A stretch of DNA of 64,000 nt, taken from positions 16,632 through 80,631 of the forward strand of contig JAFECP010000007.1 of NCBI GenBank assembly GCA_018242105.1. The letters run 5' to 3'. Position 1 is the first letter of the stretch. Every line of letters starts with the position of its first letter. Below are positions 24,684-34,731 of the stretch, piece after piece. The DNA comes from Pseudomonadota bacterium (GTDB lineage Bacteria; Pseudomonadota; Alphaproteobacteria; Micropepsales; Micropepsaceae). The notes beneath the pieces are model-generated. The model saw only the letters and a list, made by a program, of their open reading frames with translations, made no database searches and was not told where the DNA came from. Both the position numbers and the translations under genes were made by a program.

Positions 24684-26114
24684 ATGATCGAAGAAAAGCT
24701 TTTTATCGCAGGCCGCTGGACGCACGTTGCGTCAACCATTCCGATCGAAGACCCCTCGACCGGCGAAAAGATCGGCACACTCGCGGCGGGCCGCGCGAGC
24801 GATGTGGACGCCGCCGTGAACGCAGCGGCAAAAGCCTACACGGGCGCATGGGGAAAGCTGACCGCTGCGGAGCGTGGACGCATCCTCATGAAGATGAGCG
24901 GCGCGGTGGCGGCGAAGGCCGATGCACTGGCGGATCTGGAAGCGCGCGATGTCGGCAAGCCCTTGAAGCAGGCGCGTGCCGATGCGCTGGCGCTATCGCG
25001 CTATCTGGAATTCTACGCCGGCGCCGCCGACAAGCTGCACGGCGAAACCATTCCCTATCTCGCGGACTACACGGTTTACACCTTGCGCGAACCGCATGGC
25101 GTCACCGCCCATATCGTGCCGTGGAATTATCCCATGCAGATCATCGGCCGCTCCGTCGTCGGCGCGCTGGCGGCGGGCAATGCCACGGTGGTCAAACCCG
25201 CCGAGGAGGCCAGCCTCACCGCGCTCGCCTTCGCGCGCATCGCGCAGGAATGCGGGCTCCCCGATGGCGCGATGAATGTGGTGACCGGCATCGGCGAAGA
25301 AACCGGCGCCGCGCTCGCCGCGCATCCGGGCATCCATCATCTGTCGTTCACCGGTTCGACCTCGGTGGGTGCGCTGGTGCAGGCGGCGGCCGGACGCAAC
25401 GCCGTTCCGGTAACGCTGGAGCTTGGCGGAAAATCGCCGCAAATCGTGTTTGCCGATGCGGATATCGAACGCGCGCTACCGTTTCTGGTGAACGCTGGAA
25501 TCCAGAATGCGGGACAGACCTGCTCCGCCGCGTCGCGCCTTCTGGTCGAGCGCAAGATCTATGAGCCGCTGCTGGAGAAACTTGGCGAGCGCTATCGCGC
25601 GCTGCGCGTCGGCGCGGCGAAGGACGATCTCGATGTCGGTCCGCTGATTTCCGCGCCACAGAAAAAACGCGTCGAAGAGTTCATCGCCCAAGGCAAGAAT
25701 GGACATCGCGTCATCGCCGAAGGCAAGATCGAAGCTTCCGCGCCGCGCGGCGGGCATTTCGTGGCGCCGGTTCTGTTCGCGGATGTCGCGCCCGAACACA
25801 CGCTGGCGCGCGATGAGATTTTTGGCCCCGTGCAGGTTGTCATTCCCTTCGACACCGAGGAAGACGCCATCCGCATCGCCAACGGCACCGATTACGGTCT
25901 GGTTGCGGGCGTGTGGACGCGCGACGGCAGCCGCGCCCTGCGCATGGCGCGGGCCATTCACACCGGGCAGATGTTCATCAACAATTACGGCGCGGGCGGC
26001 GGCGTGGAACTGCCCTTCGGCGGCACCGGGCGCTCCGGCCACGGCCGCGAAAAAGGCTTCGAGGCGCTGTACGCTTTCACGCGGCTAAAGACGGTCGCGG
26101 CATTTCACGGGTAG
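24684..26114 (+). CDS. NAD(P)-dependent aldehyde dehydrogenase family protein
   Basis: A 476-residue aldehyde dehydrogenase of standard length. The NAD-binding loop is SFTGSTSVGALV, the general-base glutamate is in ELGGKSPQIV, and the catalytic cysteine is in NAGQTCSA. The C-terminal FGGTGRSGHGREKG is also typical. Reading begins at ATG 24684, where homology-like sequence (EEKLFIAGRWTHV) starts; an upstream ATG at 24615 adds residues without family character. The downstream SDR follows by 8 bases. Probable role: oxidation of an aldehyde, perhaps an amino-aldehyde, from the compound imported by the neighbouring receptor. Confidence 0.9.
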   Translation: MIEEKLFIAGRWTHVASTIPIEDPSTGEKIGTLAAGRASDVDAAVNAAAKAYTGAWGKLTAAERGRILMKMSGAVAAKADALADLEARDVGKPLKQARADALALSRYLEFYAGAADKLHGETIPYLADYTVYTLREPHGVTAHIVPWNYPMQIIGRSVVGALAAGNATVVKPAEEASLTALAFARIAQECGLPDGAMNVVTGIGEETGAALAAHPGIHHLSFTGSTSVGALVQAAAGRNAVPVTLELGGKSPQIVFADADIERALPFLVNAGIQNAGQTCSAASRLLVERKIYEPLLEKLGERYRALRVGAAKDDLDVGPLISAPQKKRVEEFIAQGKNGHRVIAEGKIEASAPRGGHFVAPVLFADVAPEHTLARDEIFGPVQVVIPFDTEEDAIRIANGTDYGLVAGVWTRDGSRALRMARAIHTGQMFINNYGAGGGVELPFGGTGRSGHGREKGFEALYAFTRLKTVAAFHG

Positions 26115-26122
26115 GATAGAGC

Positions 26123-26863
26123 ATGCGTCTGGATGGCAAGGTTGCGATTGTGACGGGTGGGGCATCCGGTTTCGGCGAAGGCATTGTGCGCCGTTTCGCC
26201 GAAGAAGGCGCGCGCGTCGTCATCGCCGATCTGAACGAAGCCGCTGCGCAGGCGCTGGCGAAGGATGTGAACGGACTTGCCGTGCGCACCGATGTCTCGC
26301 GCGGCGAGGATGTGAAGAAGCTTGCGCAAGCCGCCACCGAGAAATTCGGCGCCATCGACATTCTGGTGAACAATGCCGGCATCGGCCACAAGCCGCAGCC
26401 GCTGGACACGCTGCCGGAAAGCGATTTCGACCGCATCATCGCCGTGAACGCAAAATCGGTGTTTCACACCGCGCATGAAATCGTGCCGGGCATGAAGGCG
26501 AGGAAGCAGGGCGCCATCCTGAATATCGCCTCGACCGGCGGCGTCAGCCCGCGGCCGAACCTCACCTGGTACAACGCCTCCAAGGGCTGGATGATCACCG
26601 CCACGCGCGCCATGGCGGTGGAATTGGCGCCGTTCGGCATCCGCGTGAACGCCATCAATCCGGTGGCCGGCGAAACGCCGATGCTGGCAACCTTCATGGG
26701 CGAAGACACGCCGCAAATCCGCGCGAAATTCCTCGCCTCCATTCCCATCGGCCGCTTCTCGACCCCGCAGGACATCGCCGCCGCAGCAGCATTTCTCTGC
26801 AGCGGCGACGCGTCCATGATCACGGGCGTCGCCATGGACGTCGATGGAGGCCGCTGCATTTGA
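26123..26863 (+). CDS. SDR family oxidoreductase
   Basis: A 246-residue classical short-chain dehydrogenase. Motifs are TGGASGFG for the dinucleotide, NNAGIG, Ser in NIASTGG and YNASK for the catalytic Tyr/Lys. Overall it resembles FabG-like or glucose-1-dehydrogenase-like enzymes of unknown substrate. It sits in an operon with aldehyde dehydrogenase upstream and an M20 peptidase downstream, 16 bases apart. With the dehydrogenase it would carry out alcohol-to-acid oxidation; this is inference. Confidence 0.88.
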   Translation: MRLDGKVAIVTGGASGFGEGIVRRFAEEGARVVIADLNEAAAQALAKDVNGLAVRTDVSRGEDVKKLAQAATEKFGAIDILVNNAGIGHKPQPLDTLPESDFDRIIAVNAKSVFHTAHEIVPGMKARKQGAILNIASTGGVSPRPNLTWYNASKGWMITATRAMAVELAPFGIRVNAINPVAGETPMLATFMGEDTPQIRAKFLASIPIGRFSTPQDIAAAAAFLCSGDASMITGVAMDVDGGRCI

Positions 26864-26879
26864 ATAAGGAGTCGTCCCG

Positions 26880-28166
26880 ATGAACGCCGCCCCCAAGATC
26901 GTGGACTCGGTCCTGCGCGAAATCGAAGCGCGCGAAGACCAGATCGTTGCGCTCACGCAGGATCTGATCCGTTTTCCCACCGTCAATCCGCCGGGCGAAG
27001 CCTACCGGCCTTGCGCGGAATATCTGGGCAATCGTCTCCTCAAGCGCGGCTTCCAGGTGGAATATGTGCGCGCCGAAGGAACGCCGGGCGACAGCGACAA
27101 ATATCCGCGCATCAATGTGGTCGCGCGCCGCGAAGGCAAGCGCAAAGGCCCCTGCGTCCACTTCAACAGCCATATCGACGTAGTGCAGACCGGCGCGGGA
27201 TGGACGGTCGATCCCTTCGGCGGCGAAGTGAAAGACGGCAAGGTCTATGGCCGCGGCGCTTGCGACATGAAAGGCGGCCTCGCCGCATCCGTCGTCGCGG
27301 TGGAAGCGCTGTTGGATTCCGGTTTCGATCTTCCCGGCGCCGTGGAGATTTCCGGCACGGTCGATGAAGAGTCCGGCGGTTATGGCGGCGTCGCTTATCT
27401 CGCGGAACGCGGATGGTTCTCGCAGCCGCGCGTGGATCACGTCATCATTCCCGAACCTTTGAACGTCGATCGCGTCTGTATCGGCCATCGCGGCGTGTGG
27501 TGGGCGGAGATTGAAACCCTGGGCCGCATCGCGCATGGCTCGATGCCGTTCCTCGGCGACAGCGCCATCCGCCACATGAGCGCGGTATTGGAGAAGATCG
27601 AACACGAACTTTATCCGGCGCTCGCTGCGCGCCATTCGGATATGCCGGTGGTGCCGGAAGGCGCGCGCCAGTCCACCATGAACATCAATTCGCTGCATGG
27701 CGGCGAAGGCGAGGAGTTCACGGGATTGCCGGTGCCCTGCGTCGCCGATTCCTGCCGCATGATCATTGACCGCCGCTTCCTGATCGAAGAGACGATCGAG
27801 TCGGTCAAAGGCGAAGTGACAGCCCTGCTGGACCGCGTAGCGAAAGAACGCCCGAGCTTCAAATACAAGATGCGCGAATTGTTCAGCGTGCAGCCCTCCA
27901 TGGCGGATCGCGACGGCCCCGTCGCGTCGGCAACCGCGAAAGCCGTGCGCCAGATTCTCGGCAAGGAAGCGCAGATCGTCTGCTCGCCTGGCACCTACGA
28001 TCAGAAGCATGTCGATCGCATCGGCAAGCTGAAGGATTGCATCGCCTATGGCCCCGGCGTGCTCGATCTGGCGCATCAGCCGGATGAATGGGTGGGCATC
28101 GCCGACATGGTCAATTCGGCCAAGGTGATGGCCGTTTCCACCATGGATCTGCTGACACGCGGCTAA
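26880..28166 (+). CDS. M20 family ArgE/DapE-type deacylase
   Basis: A 428-residue metallohydrolase. The zinc motif HFNSHIDVVQTGAGW near residue 97, the bridging-ligand region YGRGACDMKGGLAA and the catalytic EE in GTVDEESGGYGG are all present. AAGGAG lies at 26866-26871. Family members cleave amide bonds of N-acyl amino acids or succinylated diaminopimelate. Here it closes the ALDH-SDR operon, suggesting hydrolysis of an N-acyl amino compound. The last 4 bases overlap the 3' end of tamB on the other strand. Confidence 0.88.
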   Translation: MNAAPKIVDSVLREIEAREDQIVALTQDLIRFPTVNPPGEAYRPCAEYLGNRLLKRGFQVEYVRAEGTPGDSDKYPRINVVARREGKRKGPCVHFNSHIDVVQTGAGWTVDPFGGEVKDGKVYGRGACDMKGGLAASVVAVEALLDSGFDLPGAVEISGTVDEESGGYGGVAYLAERGWFSQPRVDHVIIPEPLNVDRVCIGHRGVWWAEIETLGRIAHGSMPFLGDSAIRHMSAVLEKIEHELYPALAARHSDMPVVPEGARQSTMNINSLHGGEGEEFTGLPVPCVADSCRMIIDRRFLIEETIESVKGEVTALLDRVAKERPSFKYKMRELFSVQPSMADRDGPVASATAKAVRQILGKEAQIVCSPGTYDQKHVDRIGKLKDCIAYGPGVLDLAHQPDEWVGIADMVNSAKVMAVSTMDLLTRG

Positions 28167-31100
28167 TATTCGAACTGGTAGCTCAGACCGACGCTGCTGC
28201 CATTGTCCTGCGCGGCGCTGCCTTTGGTCGCCGTCGCATCGGTCATGGTGCTGAGCGTCGCCTGCGCTTTCAGCTTGCGCGTGAGATCCACCTGCACCTG
28301 AACCTGCGTGCCGCCGGACAGGCTCTGCTTGGCGCCGACATAGACGTTGCGCGCCACATATTTTCCCGCTTCCACCGTTGTCTGCTGATCGCTGCCGGCA
28401 GCCCCGCCGTTGGTGCTGCCCACGGAGAGGCGGTCAAGGCCCAAGGTTTTGCGGATCGAGCCCAACGGATTGAATCCCGAACCGATGCCGCCCAGCGCGG
28501 CGACGGCTTGCGCGATCTGCGCCAGTTGCAGCGGCGTGAGCTGTTTCACGCTCTGCCGGAATAAAAGATGCGCTAGCACTTCGTCCTGCGGCAGTTGCGG
28601 CGAGCTGGAGAGTGCGACCTTCGGCGCGGAGGCATAGCCGCCCACGGTCAACGTCGCGGTCACGCCGCCGGAAGCCGTCTGCGCCACGAAATTCAGCGTG
28701 GGATCGAGGCGGTTGCGCACGCCGGTGCCATCGAAGCGCACTTCGCCGGTGGTGAAATCGAGCACCTGCCCCGCCATGCTGAAGGTGCCGCGATTCATCT
28801 TGAACCCGCCGGCGACGAACGGCGTGGCACTGGTGCCTGTGAGGTGAATGCGCCCGCCCAGATCGGCGTCGATGCCATGACCGCGCACAAAAAACTGTCC
28901 GCGCGTGGTGATGGTGACATCGAGCGCCACGGAGCTTGCGGGCGCTGGCGGCGGCGGCGGCTTCTGACCGCGGCGGCGCACATCCAGCACCGCGACTTCC
29001 GGCGGGAAGCGCTCCGGCAGATCGATCTCGCCCTGGGTGACGAAGACCTTGCCGGAAAGGTTCATCGCGCCTTTCAGCTTGCCTGAAAGCTTCGCATCGC
29101 CCGAGAACGTCACCGTCATCAGATCGCTGACGATGGGCCGCGCGTCCTGCGCCGTGACGCTGACGTCGATGGGCATTCCCGGTGCGGCAAGATCTATGGT
29201 GCCGCTGCCGCTGATGGTGCCATGTCCAGCCTGCGCGGAAAGGCGCGTGACATGCAGCACCTCGCCGTCCGCCTGCATCGTGGCGCTAACGTCTTGCAGC
29301 CGCAGCCCGCGTGCGAAGTCCCGCAGCTCGCCTTTGCTCAGTGTCACGCTGCCAATCGCGCGCGGCGCGGCCAAGGTTCCGGCGATATTCATGTCGATAG
29401 CAAGCGCGCCTTTCGCCTGCCGCCCATCGACGGCGAGGAACGGATTGAACATCGCCAGATCGGCATTGCCGCCCAGATGCAAGGCAAGCTTACCCGCCTG
29501 CAGCGGCACGCCGCCCGCCGCCGTGAGATGGGCGGAGCTTCCGGCGCTGAGCGAGGCATTCAGACTCATCGCCTTGCCGCGCAGCGTGGCGCGCAAATCC
29601 AGATTGGCAGGCGCAATCGCCGTGGTGGAATAGCCGCTCACGCGCAGATCGCGGCCTTGCACGGCGATGGCGCCCTGCGGCGCGTCCAGTGTTCCGCTCA
29701 ATTGTGCACTGGCGGATAACGTTCCGGTGGCGGAAAGCTGCGGCACGAACGCTTGCAAGGTTTGCGCTTGAATCCCACGCGCCGAGAAGGAAGCCGCCAG
29801 CTTCGGCGTCAGGCGGCCTGAAAGCTGCGCCTCGCCGCCGCCAACACTTACAACAAAGCGATCAACGGCCACGCCATTCGCAAAATCGATTACGGCAGGC
29901 GCACGCAGGGTGAACACCTGCTTTCGCCAATCGGCATTGAGTTTCTGCACCGCGACACGCCGGTTCGGCGCGTCGAGCACCGCGCTTGCCGCCAGATGGA
30001 CGGGGTTCTGAGCGGCATCCCGAAGATCGGATTTCAGGGCGACGGAGAGCTTACCGAGCGGCCCCATCAATTTCATTTCGGCATCGCCGGAAACGCCGCC
30101 CGCTTCGAACTTCCTTACCCCGGCCACAAGATCAAGGGACGGCTTTGCAAACGGATCGGCGACCGCACCCTGCACGGCGACGGCACCGGCTTTGTTTCCC
30201 GCCACGGAAACGCCAGAGGCTTGCGCCTTTATCGCGGCCACGGCCTGTGCGCCATGCGCTTTCAAATCCACAGTGGCGTTCAGGCTGCCCGCGATCTTTG
30301 CACCGATGAACGATGCCATATCGGCGATATTGCGCAGGCCAATCTTCGCCGAACCGGTGACCGGTCCGGCCTGCGGAAGAACCGCGTTGGCCTGGACATC
30401 GAGAGACTTCCAGCTCGCGGCGAGTTTCCCATTGCGCGCCTTGCCGTTCGCGGCGCTTGCCAGCGCGGCGTCGATGGCGACGCGGGCATTGTCCAGGCTG
30501 CCTTGCACGCGCAGTTGCGCCGACGCCGGATTGGGAATGCCCACCGCCTGCATCACGATGCCAACGCGCTGACGCGCGAAACCTTTGCTTGCCATGTCGG
30601 CGCTGCCCGATGCGTGAAGCTGCGCCGTCTTCAACGGCCCAATGGCGGTGCCGGACAACATTGCAGTGCCGCTCAGCGTTGCCGCCAGCCGCGAAAGATC
30701 GAGCAATTCGAGATGCGTGTTGTAATCGAGGCTCTTGTTCCTGAAGCTTCCCGCGCCTTGCATCTTCAGACCCGCGCCCTGCACCGACACTTTGGATTGC
30801 ATGATGTTGCCGCCATCAAGATCGGCCTGAAGCGCCAGTGTGGCGTTGCGGCCGAGCATGCGGGCAATCAACGAAGCACCTTGCGCATCCACGCGGCCGT
30901 TCAATGCGAAGCGGGTTGTCTGCGCATCCAGCGTGGCAGCAACATGGAACGACGCCGATCCGCGCACATCTTCGCCTTCCAGCGCCGCGAACGGCGCCAG
31001 CGACGGGATGGTCATATCGGCGTCGATCTTCGTGCGCCCCTGCGTGTCCGCGCTGCCTTTGATCGATGCGAGCGGATGGGACAGCGAAAAACGCACCGGC

Positions 31101-32176
31101 CGCGACGGCGAGGCCAGGTTGGCCTGCGCCGTCACGAAAACCGGTGCGTGCGCGAAAATATCCGGATGATCGCCCTGGATGCGAACGCCATTGGCCGTGC
31201 CCTCCAGGTTCACCACGCCGTTGCTGCCATTCACATCGGCATCGATCTGGCCAAAATCGGTTCCATCCACCGTCACGCCCGCGGCCTGAAATTTTGCCGC
31301 AATCCGGGGCGTATCGAAGTCACCCTGGATATGGCCCTGCATAGCGAGCGAGGCCCATGCCAGATCGGTGTCGGGCTGCATCGCGGGCGCGGATGCGGAG
31401 AAGCCGACATCCGCGGCGCGGTTGGCCAGCGACAGCGTGCCTTGCCCCGATGCCCGCAACGCACCTGCCGCGAGCCGAAACGCGATGTCATTCTTCGTGC
31501 TGTCGCCTTGCGCGCGCGCCTCAAGGGCAATCGGCTTCAGGCCCGGCAATCCCATCAGCGCCGCAAGAATGCCGTTCGCGCCTTCTGCGATCGAGACCGT
31601 ACCGTTCGCCACATCCTTTTCGATGCTGCCCCTCACGATATAACGGTCGTTGTCATCAAGGCGCATGACGGTCACATCGGCCCGCGCCTGATGAACCGAT
31701 TCATAGTGGAGCGACCCTTGCGCTTGCAGCAATGCGGCGTGGCCCATCACCGCCTGCGCGATCTCGATGCGCGGCGCCGACAATGAATCGACGTCAATTT
31801 GCGGCGTCGTGCCTTCGGATGCCTCTTCCGCTTGCGGCATGCGCAACATCGCGATCTTCGCGGCGGTCACGCGATGGATCAGAATGTGATTGTCCATCGC
31901 ACGCGCCGCGGACCAACCGAGCGAAACATCCTCGATCCGCAGCCAAACGCCCTTCGCGTCGCGGATCTCCACCACATTGGCATGAAGGTCATCGGGAAGA
32001 TCGCCGCTTAGCCCTTGAACGCTGACTTGCCCGCCCGTCAGCTCTTCGACCAGAAAGGCGAGCGTTGCGTGGCCCGGCGGCGTTCGCAGCAGGCCGATCA
32101 GAAGCAACGCGATCGCGGCAAGCCCGATCAGGCTTGCGTGCAACGCTTTTCTGCCGATGGAAGACCAGTCGCGCAT
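28163..32176 (-). CDS. tamB: TamB, translocation and assembly module subunit
   Basis: A 1337-residue AsmA/TamB-like protein. One N-terminal membrane anchor (LIGLAAIALLLIGLL) is followed by a very long region of repeated beta-strand units, for example LSGTAMLSGTAIGPLKTAQL. The C-terminal DUF490 domain has LFRQSVKQLTPLQLAQ and ends in VGLSYQFEY. It spans the periplasm as a hydrophobic groove, working with TamA in outer-membrane protein insertion or phospholipid transport. Its ATG overlaps the tamA stop by one base. Length is typical of alphaproteobacterial TamB. Confidence 0.92.
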   Translation of the reverse strand: MRDWSSIGRKALHASLIGLAAIALLLIGLLRTPPGHATLAFLVEELTGGQVSVQGLSGDLPDDLHANVVEIRDAKGVWLRIEDVSLGWSAARAMDNHILIHRVTAAKIAMLRMPQAEEASEGTTPQIDVDSLSAPRIEIAQAVMGHAALLQAQGSLHYESVHQARADVTVMRLDDNDRYIVRGSIEKDVANGTVSIAEGANGILAALMGLPGLKPIALEARAQGDSTKNDIAFRLAAGALRASGQGTLSLANRAADVGFSASAPAMQPDTDLAWASLAMQGHIQGDFDTPRIAAKFQAAGVTVDGTDFGQIDADVNGSNGVVNLEGTANGVRIQGDHPDIFAHAPVFVTAQANLASPSRPVRFSLSHPLASIKGSADTQGRTKIDADMTIPSLAPFAALEGEDVRGSASFHVAATLDAQTTRFALNGRVDAQGASLIARMLGRNATLALQADLDGGNIMQSKVSVQGAGLKMQGAGSFRNKSLDYNTHLELLDLSRLAATLSGTAMLSGTAIGPLKTAQLHASGSADMASKGFARQRVGIVMQAVGIPNPASAQLRVQGSLDNARVAIDAALASAANGKARNGKLAASWKSLDVQANAVLPQAGPVTGSAKIGLRNIADMASFIGAKIAGSLNATVDLKAHGAQAVAAIKAQASGVSVAGNKAGAVAVQGAVADPFAKPSLDLVAGVRKFEAGGVSGDAEMKLMGPLGKLSVALKSDLRDAAQNPVHLAASAVLDAPNRRVAVQKLNADWRKQVFTLRAPAVIDFANGVAVDRFVVSVGGGEAQLSGRLTPKLAASFSARGIQAQTLQAFVPQLSATGTLSASAQLSGTLDAPQGAIAVQGRDLRVSGYSTTAIAPANLDLRATLRGKAMSLNASLSAGSSAHLTAAGGVPLQAGKLALHLGGNADLAMFNPFLAVDGRQAKGALAIDMNIAGTLAAPRAIGSVTLSKGELRDFARGLRLQDVSATMQADGEVLHVTRLSAQAGHGTISGSGTIDLAAPGMPIDVSVTAQDARPIVSDLMTVTFSGDAKLSGKLKGAMNLSGKVFVTQGEIDLPERFPPEVAVLDVRRRGQKPPPPPAPASSVALDVTITTRGQFFVRGHGIDADLGGRIHLTGTSATPFVAGGFKMNRGTFSMAGQVLDFTTGEVRFDGTGVRNRLDPTLNFVAQTASGGVTATLTVGGYASAPKVALSSSPQLPQDEVLAHLLFRQSVKQLTPLQLAQIAQAVAALGGIGSGFNPLGSIRKTLGLDRLSVGSTNGGAAGSDQQTTVEAGKYVARNVYVGAKQSLSGGTQVQVQVDLTRKLKAQATLSTMTDATATKGSAAQDNGSSVGLSYQFEY

Positions 32177-34008
32177 CAGAACGCCTGTCCCAGGCCGATA
32201 TAGACCTCAAAGGCATCGCCGCCGCGCACGCGCGTCACCGGCACCGCCACATCGAGACGCACTGCGCCAAGAGCGGTGTAATACCGCGCGCCGATACCCG
32301 CACCCATGCGGACGGGCCCGTGGAACGGCGCGCCATTCGCGCTTGCCTGCCCTGCATCCACGAACGCCGCGCCGCCCCAATCTTCGCCGATGCGCTGACG
32401 GAACTCGATCGTTCCCGAATCGACGGATTTTGCGCCCACCGGCTTGCCATCCGGAAACATCGGGCCGATCGATTGATAAGCGAAGCCACGCACCGTGGCG
32501 CTGCCGCCCGCATAGAGCCGCTGGTCTGGCGGCAGTTCGAGATTGGAGCCGCCCAATATGCTGCCCGCCAATCCGCGCAACGCCACGATGGAGCGGCCAT
32601 CGCCGCTGACATCGAAATAAGTGGACGCCGACGCCTGCAGCACAAAGAAGGTGAGATCGCTGGCGCCGAAGGATTTCACCGGTGTCACGGCGAGCGACGC
32701 CCGCAGGCCCTTGGTGGGATCGCGTAGCACATCGGCAATGCCCGTGCTGTCATAGCTGACCGTGAGCGGCAGACTGAAAAGCTGATAGAGACGGCTTGCA
32801 CTTTCCTGGGCGACTTCATCGTGGGAATAGGAAAGCCCGCCGCTGCCCGTCCACATATCGTTGAATTTGCGGCGCAGGAATCCGGCGACGGTCTCCGCTT
32901 TCTGATCGTAGGCATCCAGATTCTGCTTGATGGCGGAGACATCGAATTCCAGCGTCTGATCGGGGCGCAGGAAGAGCGGCTTGATGAATTGCGCAGAGAG
33001 CGTGTAACCGAGGCCGGTGGTGGAGTTGCCCAACCCCGTTCCCGCCGCGGTCAGATTCAACTGCTCGGCATTGCCGAACAGATTGCGATGCGACCATGTC
33101 GTGGAAAGGCTGATGCCCAGATCGGTGGAATAGGCGGCGGTGATCGCTACCGCGTGCTTCTTGCGCTCCTGCACATCGAAGATCAGGGGAATGCGCCCGT
33201 CCGCATCCAGATGATCGGCCGCATGCACTGTGACGCCGGAGAACACGCCCAGCGCCACCAGGGCCTTCCGTGCCTCCTCGATCCTGCTGGGCTTGTAGCG
33301 GTCGCCGGGTTTGATCTTCAGGGCGCGGCGCGCGAAGCTTTCGTTCACATCGGCCAGGCCTTTGAAGGTGATCGCGCCGATATCGGCCTGTGCGCCGGCT
33401 TCGACCTTGAACGAAACATTCAACTCATGCTTCTTGTCGTCAGCATAGGCGATGGGCGCATCGACTTTGGCGAGGGCATAGCCGTCCTCCTGCAACGCAT
33501 TCAGAAGCCGCGTCTGCGCATCCAGAACATTGCCCGCGATCGCCGGATCGCCGCTCTTGATGCCCAGCGATTGCCGGTCGCCATCCGGAACCGCGCCGTC
33601 GATCTCGACCTTGCCCAGATGAAAGAGCGGGCCTTTGTCGATCGCGACATCGACGCTGGCATTTGCGCCGGCCGGCACCTTATCCAGGGCATCGGCCAGG
33701 CCGGGATCCGTCAACGCATGGCTGCCGATGGTGATTGTCACCGTGTTCAAATAATAGCCGAAGCTGTCGAGCGCGGTTTGGAGCCGTGGAATATCGCTGC
33801 GCGCGCGCGCGATAAGCGCGAATGGAGGAACCGGCACCTTGCCCTTGAGCGTGACGAGTTGCGCGCTCGCCGCGAGCGTTGCGTCGATACTGTCCGAGCC
33901 GGTCTTGGCGATGGTGACCGTGTAAGGCTGCGGATCGGCCGCGCGCGCAGGAACCGCGGCCAGGCAGGCTGCGGAAAACAGAGCTGCGATCGGCGGGCGA
34001 AGCTTCAT
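32176..34008 (-). CDS. tamA: TamA, outer-membrane BamA-like assembly factor
   Basis: A 610-residue Omp85 family protein with a signal peptide (ALFSAACLAAVPARA), POTRA domains in the first 270 residues (for example LDSFGYYLNTVTITIG and KIKPGDRYKPSRIEEAR) and a C-terminal 16-strand barrel. The barrel has the VRGFAY motif, the VRGF loop that marks Omp85 proteins, and ends in EVYIGLGQAF with terminal Phe. It works with TamB, encoded immediately downstream. A GIY-YIG gene lies 16 bases upstream on the same strand. Confidence 0.92.
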   Translation of the reverse strand: MKLRPPIAALFSAACLAAVPARAADPQPYTVTIAKTGSDSIDATLAASAQLVTLKGKVPVPPFALIARARSDIPRLQTALDSFGYYLNTVTITIGSHALTDPGLADALDKVPAGANASVDVAIDKGPLFHLGKVEIDGAVPDGDRQSLGIKSGDPAIAGNVLDAQTRLLNALQEDGYALAKVDAPIAYADDKKHELNVSFKVEAGAQADIGAITFKGLADVNESFARRALKIKPGDRYKPSRIEEARKALVALGVFSGVTVHAADHLDADGRIPLIFDVQERKKHAVAITAAYSTDLGISLSTTWSHRNLFGNAEQLNLTAAGTGLGNSTTGLGYTLSAQFIKPLFLRPDQTLEFDVSAIKQNLDAYDQKAETVAGFLRRKFNDMWTGSGGLSYSHDEVAQESASRLYQLFSLPLTVSYDSTGIADVLRDPTKGLRASLAVTPVKSFGASDLTFFVLQASASTYFDVSGDGRSIVALRGLAGSILGGSNLELPPDQRLYAGGSATVRGFAYQSIGPMFPDGKPVGAKSVDSGTIEFRQRIGEDWGGAAFVDAGQASANGAPFHGPVRMGAGIGARYYTALGAVRLDVAVPVTRVRGGDAFEVYIGLGQAF

Positions 34009-34024
34009 GCTGATCCCAGTTGGA

Positions 34025-34282
34025 CTACGGCTGATCCGGCCGCAGGGATTTGCGGAATGTTCTGTCCCGCTTCAGATGCCACTCCCGGCTCATCGCGTCA
34101 TGCCGCGTGGGATGCCGCTCGGCATAGAGGAATATCCAGCACCGGCCCCGGGTTGCTTTCGCGCCGGCGCCCGCATTGTGCTTGGTGAAACGGCCATCCA
34201 GGTCGGTCGTCCACCCGGTATAGGTCCGCCAGCCGCGCCCGGCCGGGCTCCCCAGAACATAAACGTAGAAGGCCTTTTTCAT
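34025..34282 (-). CDS. GIY-YIG nuclease family protein (UPF0213/YhbQ-like)
   Basis: An 85-residue single-domain GIY-YIG protein. The two strands read YVYVLGSPAG and YTGWTTDLDGRFTKHNAG, so the name-giving Tyr pair and the following Arg are present. The C-terminal AMSREWHLKRDRTFRK carries the catalytic Glu. The family may act on structured or damaged DNA. It lies just upstream of tamA and could be in the same transcript, although no functional link is known. Confidence 0.88.
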   Translation of the reverse strand: MKKAFYVYVLGSPAGRGWRTYTGWTTDLDGRFTKHNAGAGAKATRGRCWIFLYAERHPTRHDAMSREWHLKRDRTFRKSLRPDQP

Positions 34283-34365
34283 GCCGGACAGCGCTTCACA
34301 AAATCTTGGCGGATAGAAATCGGCTTTCGCGCGTTGTGGCTCCGTCCACTGTAAAGGCTGACGCC

Positions 34366-34728
34366 ATGGCCCTGTTCCTCACCCCGCAAATCATTGAAGG
34401 AGCTTACGAATTCCTACGCGCCACGCCGCCCTTCCGCAACTGGAAGCTGCCGGAGGCCGACGAGGTCGCCTTCGTGGTGTCCCGCCACAAAATGCATGTC
34501 GGTTATCACCGCGGGTCGCGGCGCAAAATATATTCCCATGAGATCGGCATCTCATCGGCCTGCGTCGGCCACACCAACACGCTGCTGCGCACCATGGCGC
34601 ATGAGATGATCCACCAGTACCAGCAGCGCCAGCGCAGCGATACGCCAAATACCGAGCACAATGCGGAGTTCATGCGGCTGGCGCGCATCGTTTGCCGCCA
34701 TCACGGTTGGGACGAAAAGGAATTCTGA
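34366..34728 (+). CDS. SprT-like zinc metallopeptidase domain protein
   Basis: A 120-residue protein with the zincin motif HEMIHQYQQRQ and a third possible ligand in HNAEFMRLA, as in SprT-like/SPRTN-type domains. ATG 34366 is chosen because the sequence before it (from TTG 34306) is not family-like. It lacks the C-terminal zinc-binding cysteines found in longer SprT proteins. It is divergent from the GIY-YIG gene. Function, perhaps protein quality control or DNA-protein crosslink repair, cannot be stated from sequence. Confidence 0.8.
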   Translation: MALFLTPQIIEGAYEFLRATPPFRNWKLPEADEVAFVVSRHKMHVGYHRGSRRKIYSHEIGISSACVGHTNTLLRTMAHEMIHQYQQRQRSDTPNTEHNAEFMRLARIVCRHHGWDEKEF

Positions 34729-34731
34729 GCG

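Noticed and set aside
29996..31786. Plus-strand open frame of 596 codons
   Set aside because: Antisense to tamB, with no recognisable domain.
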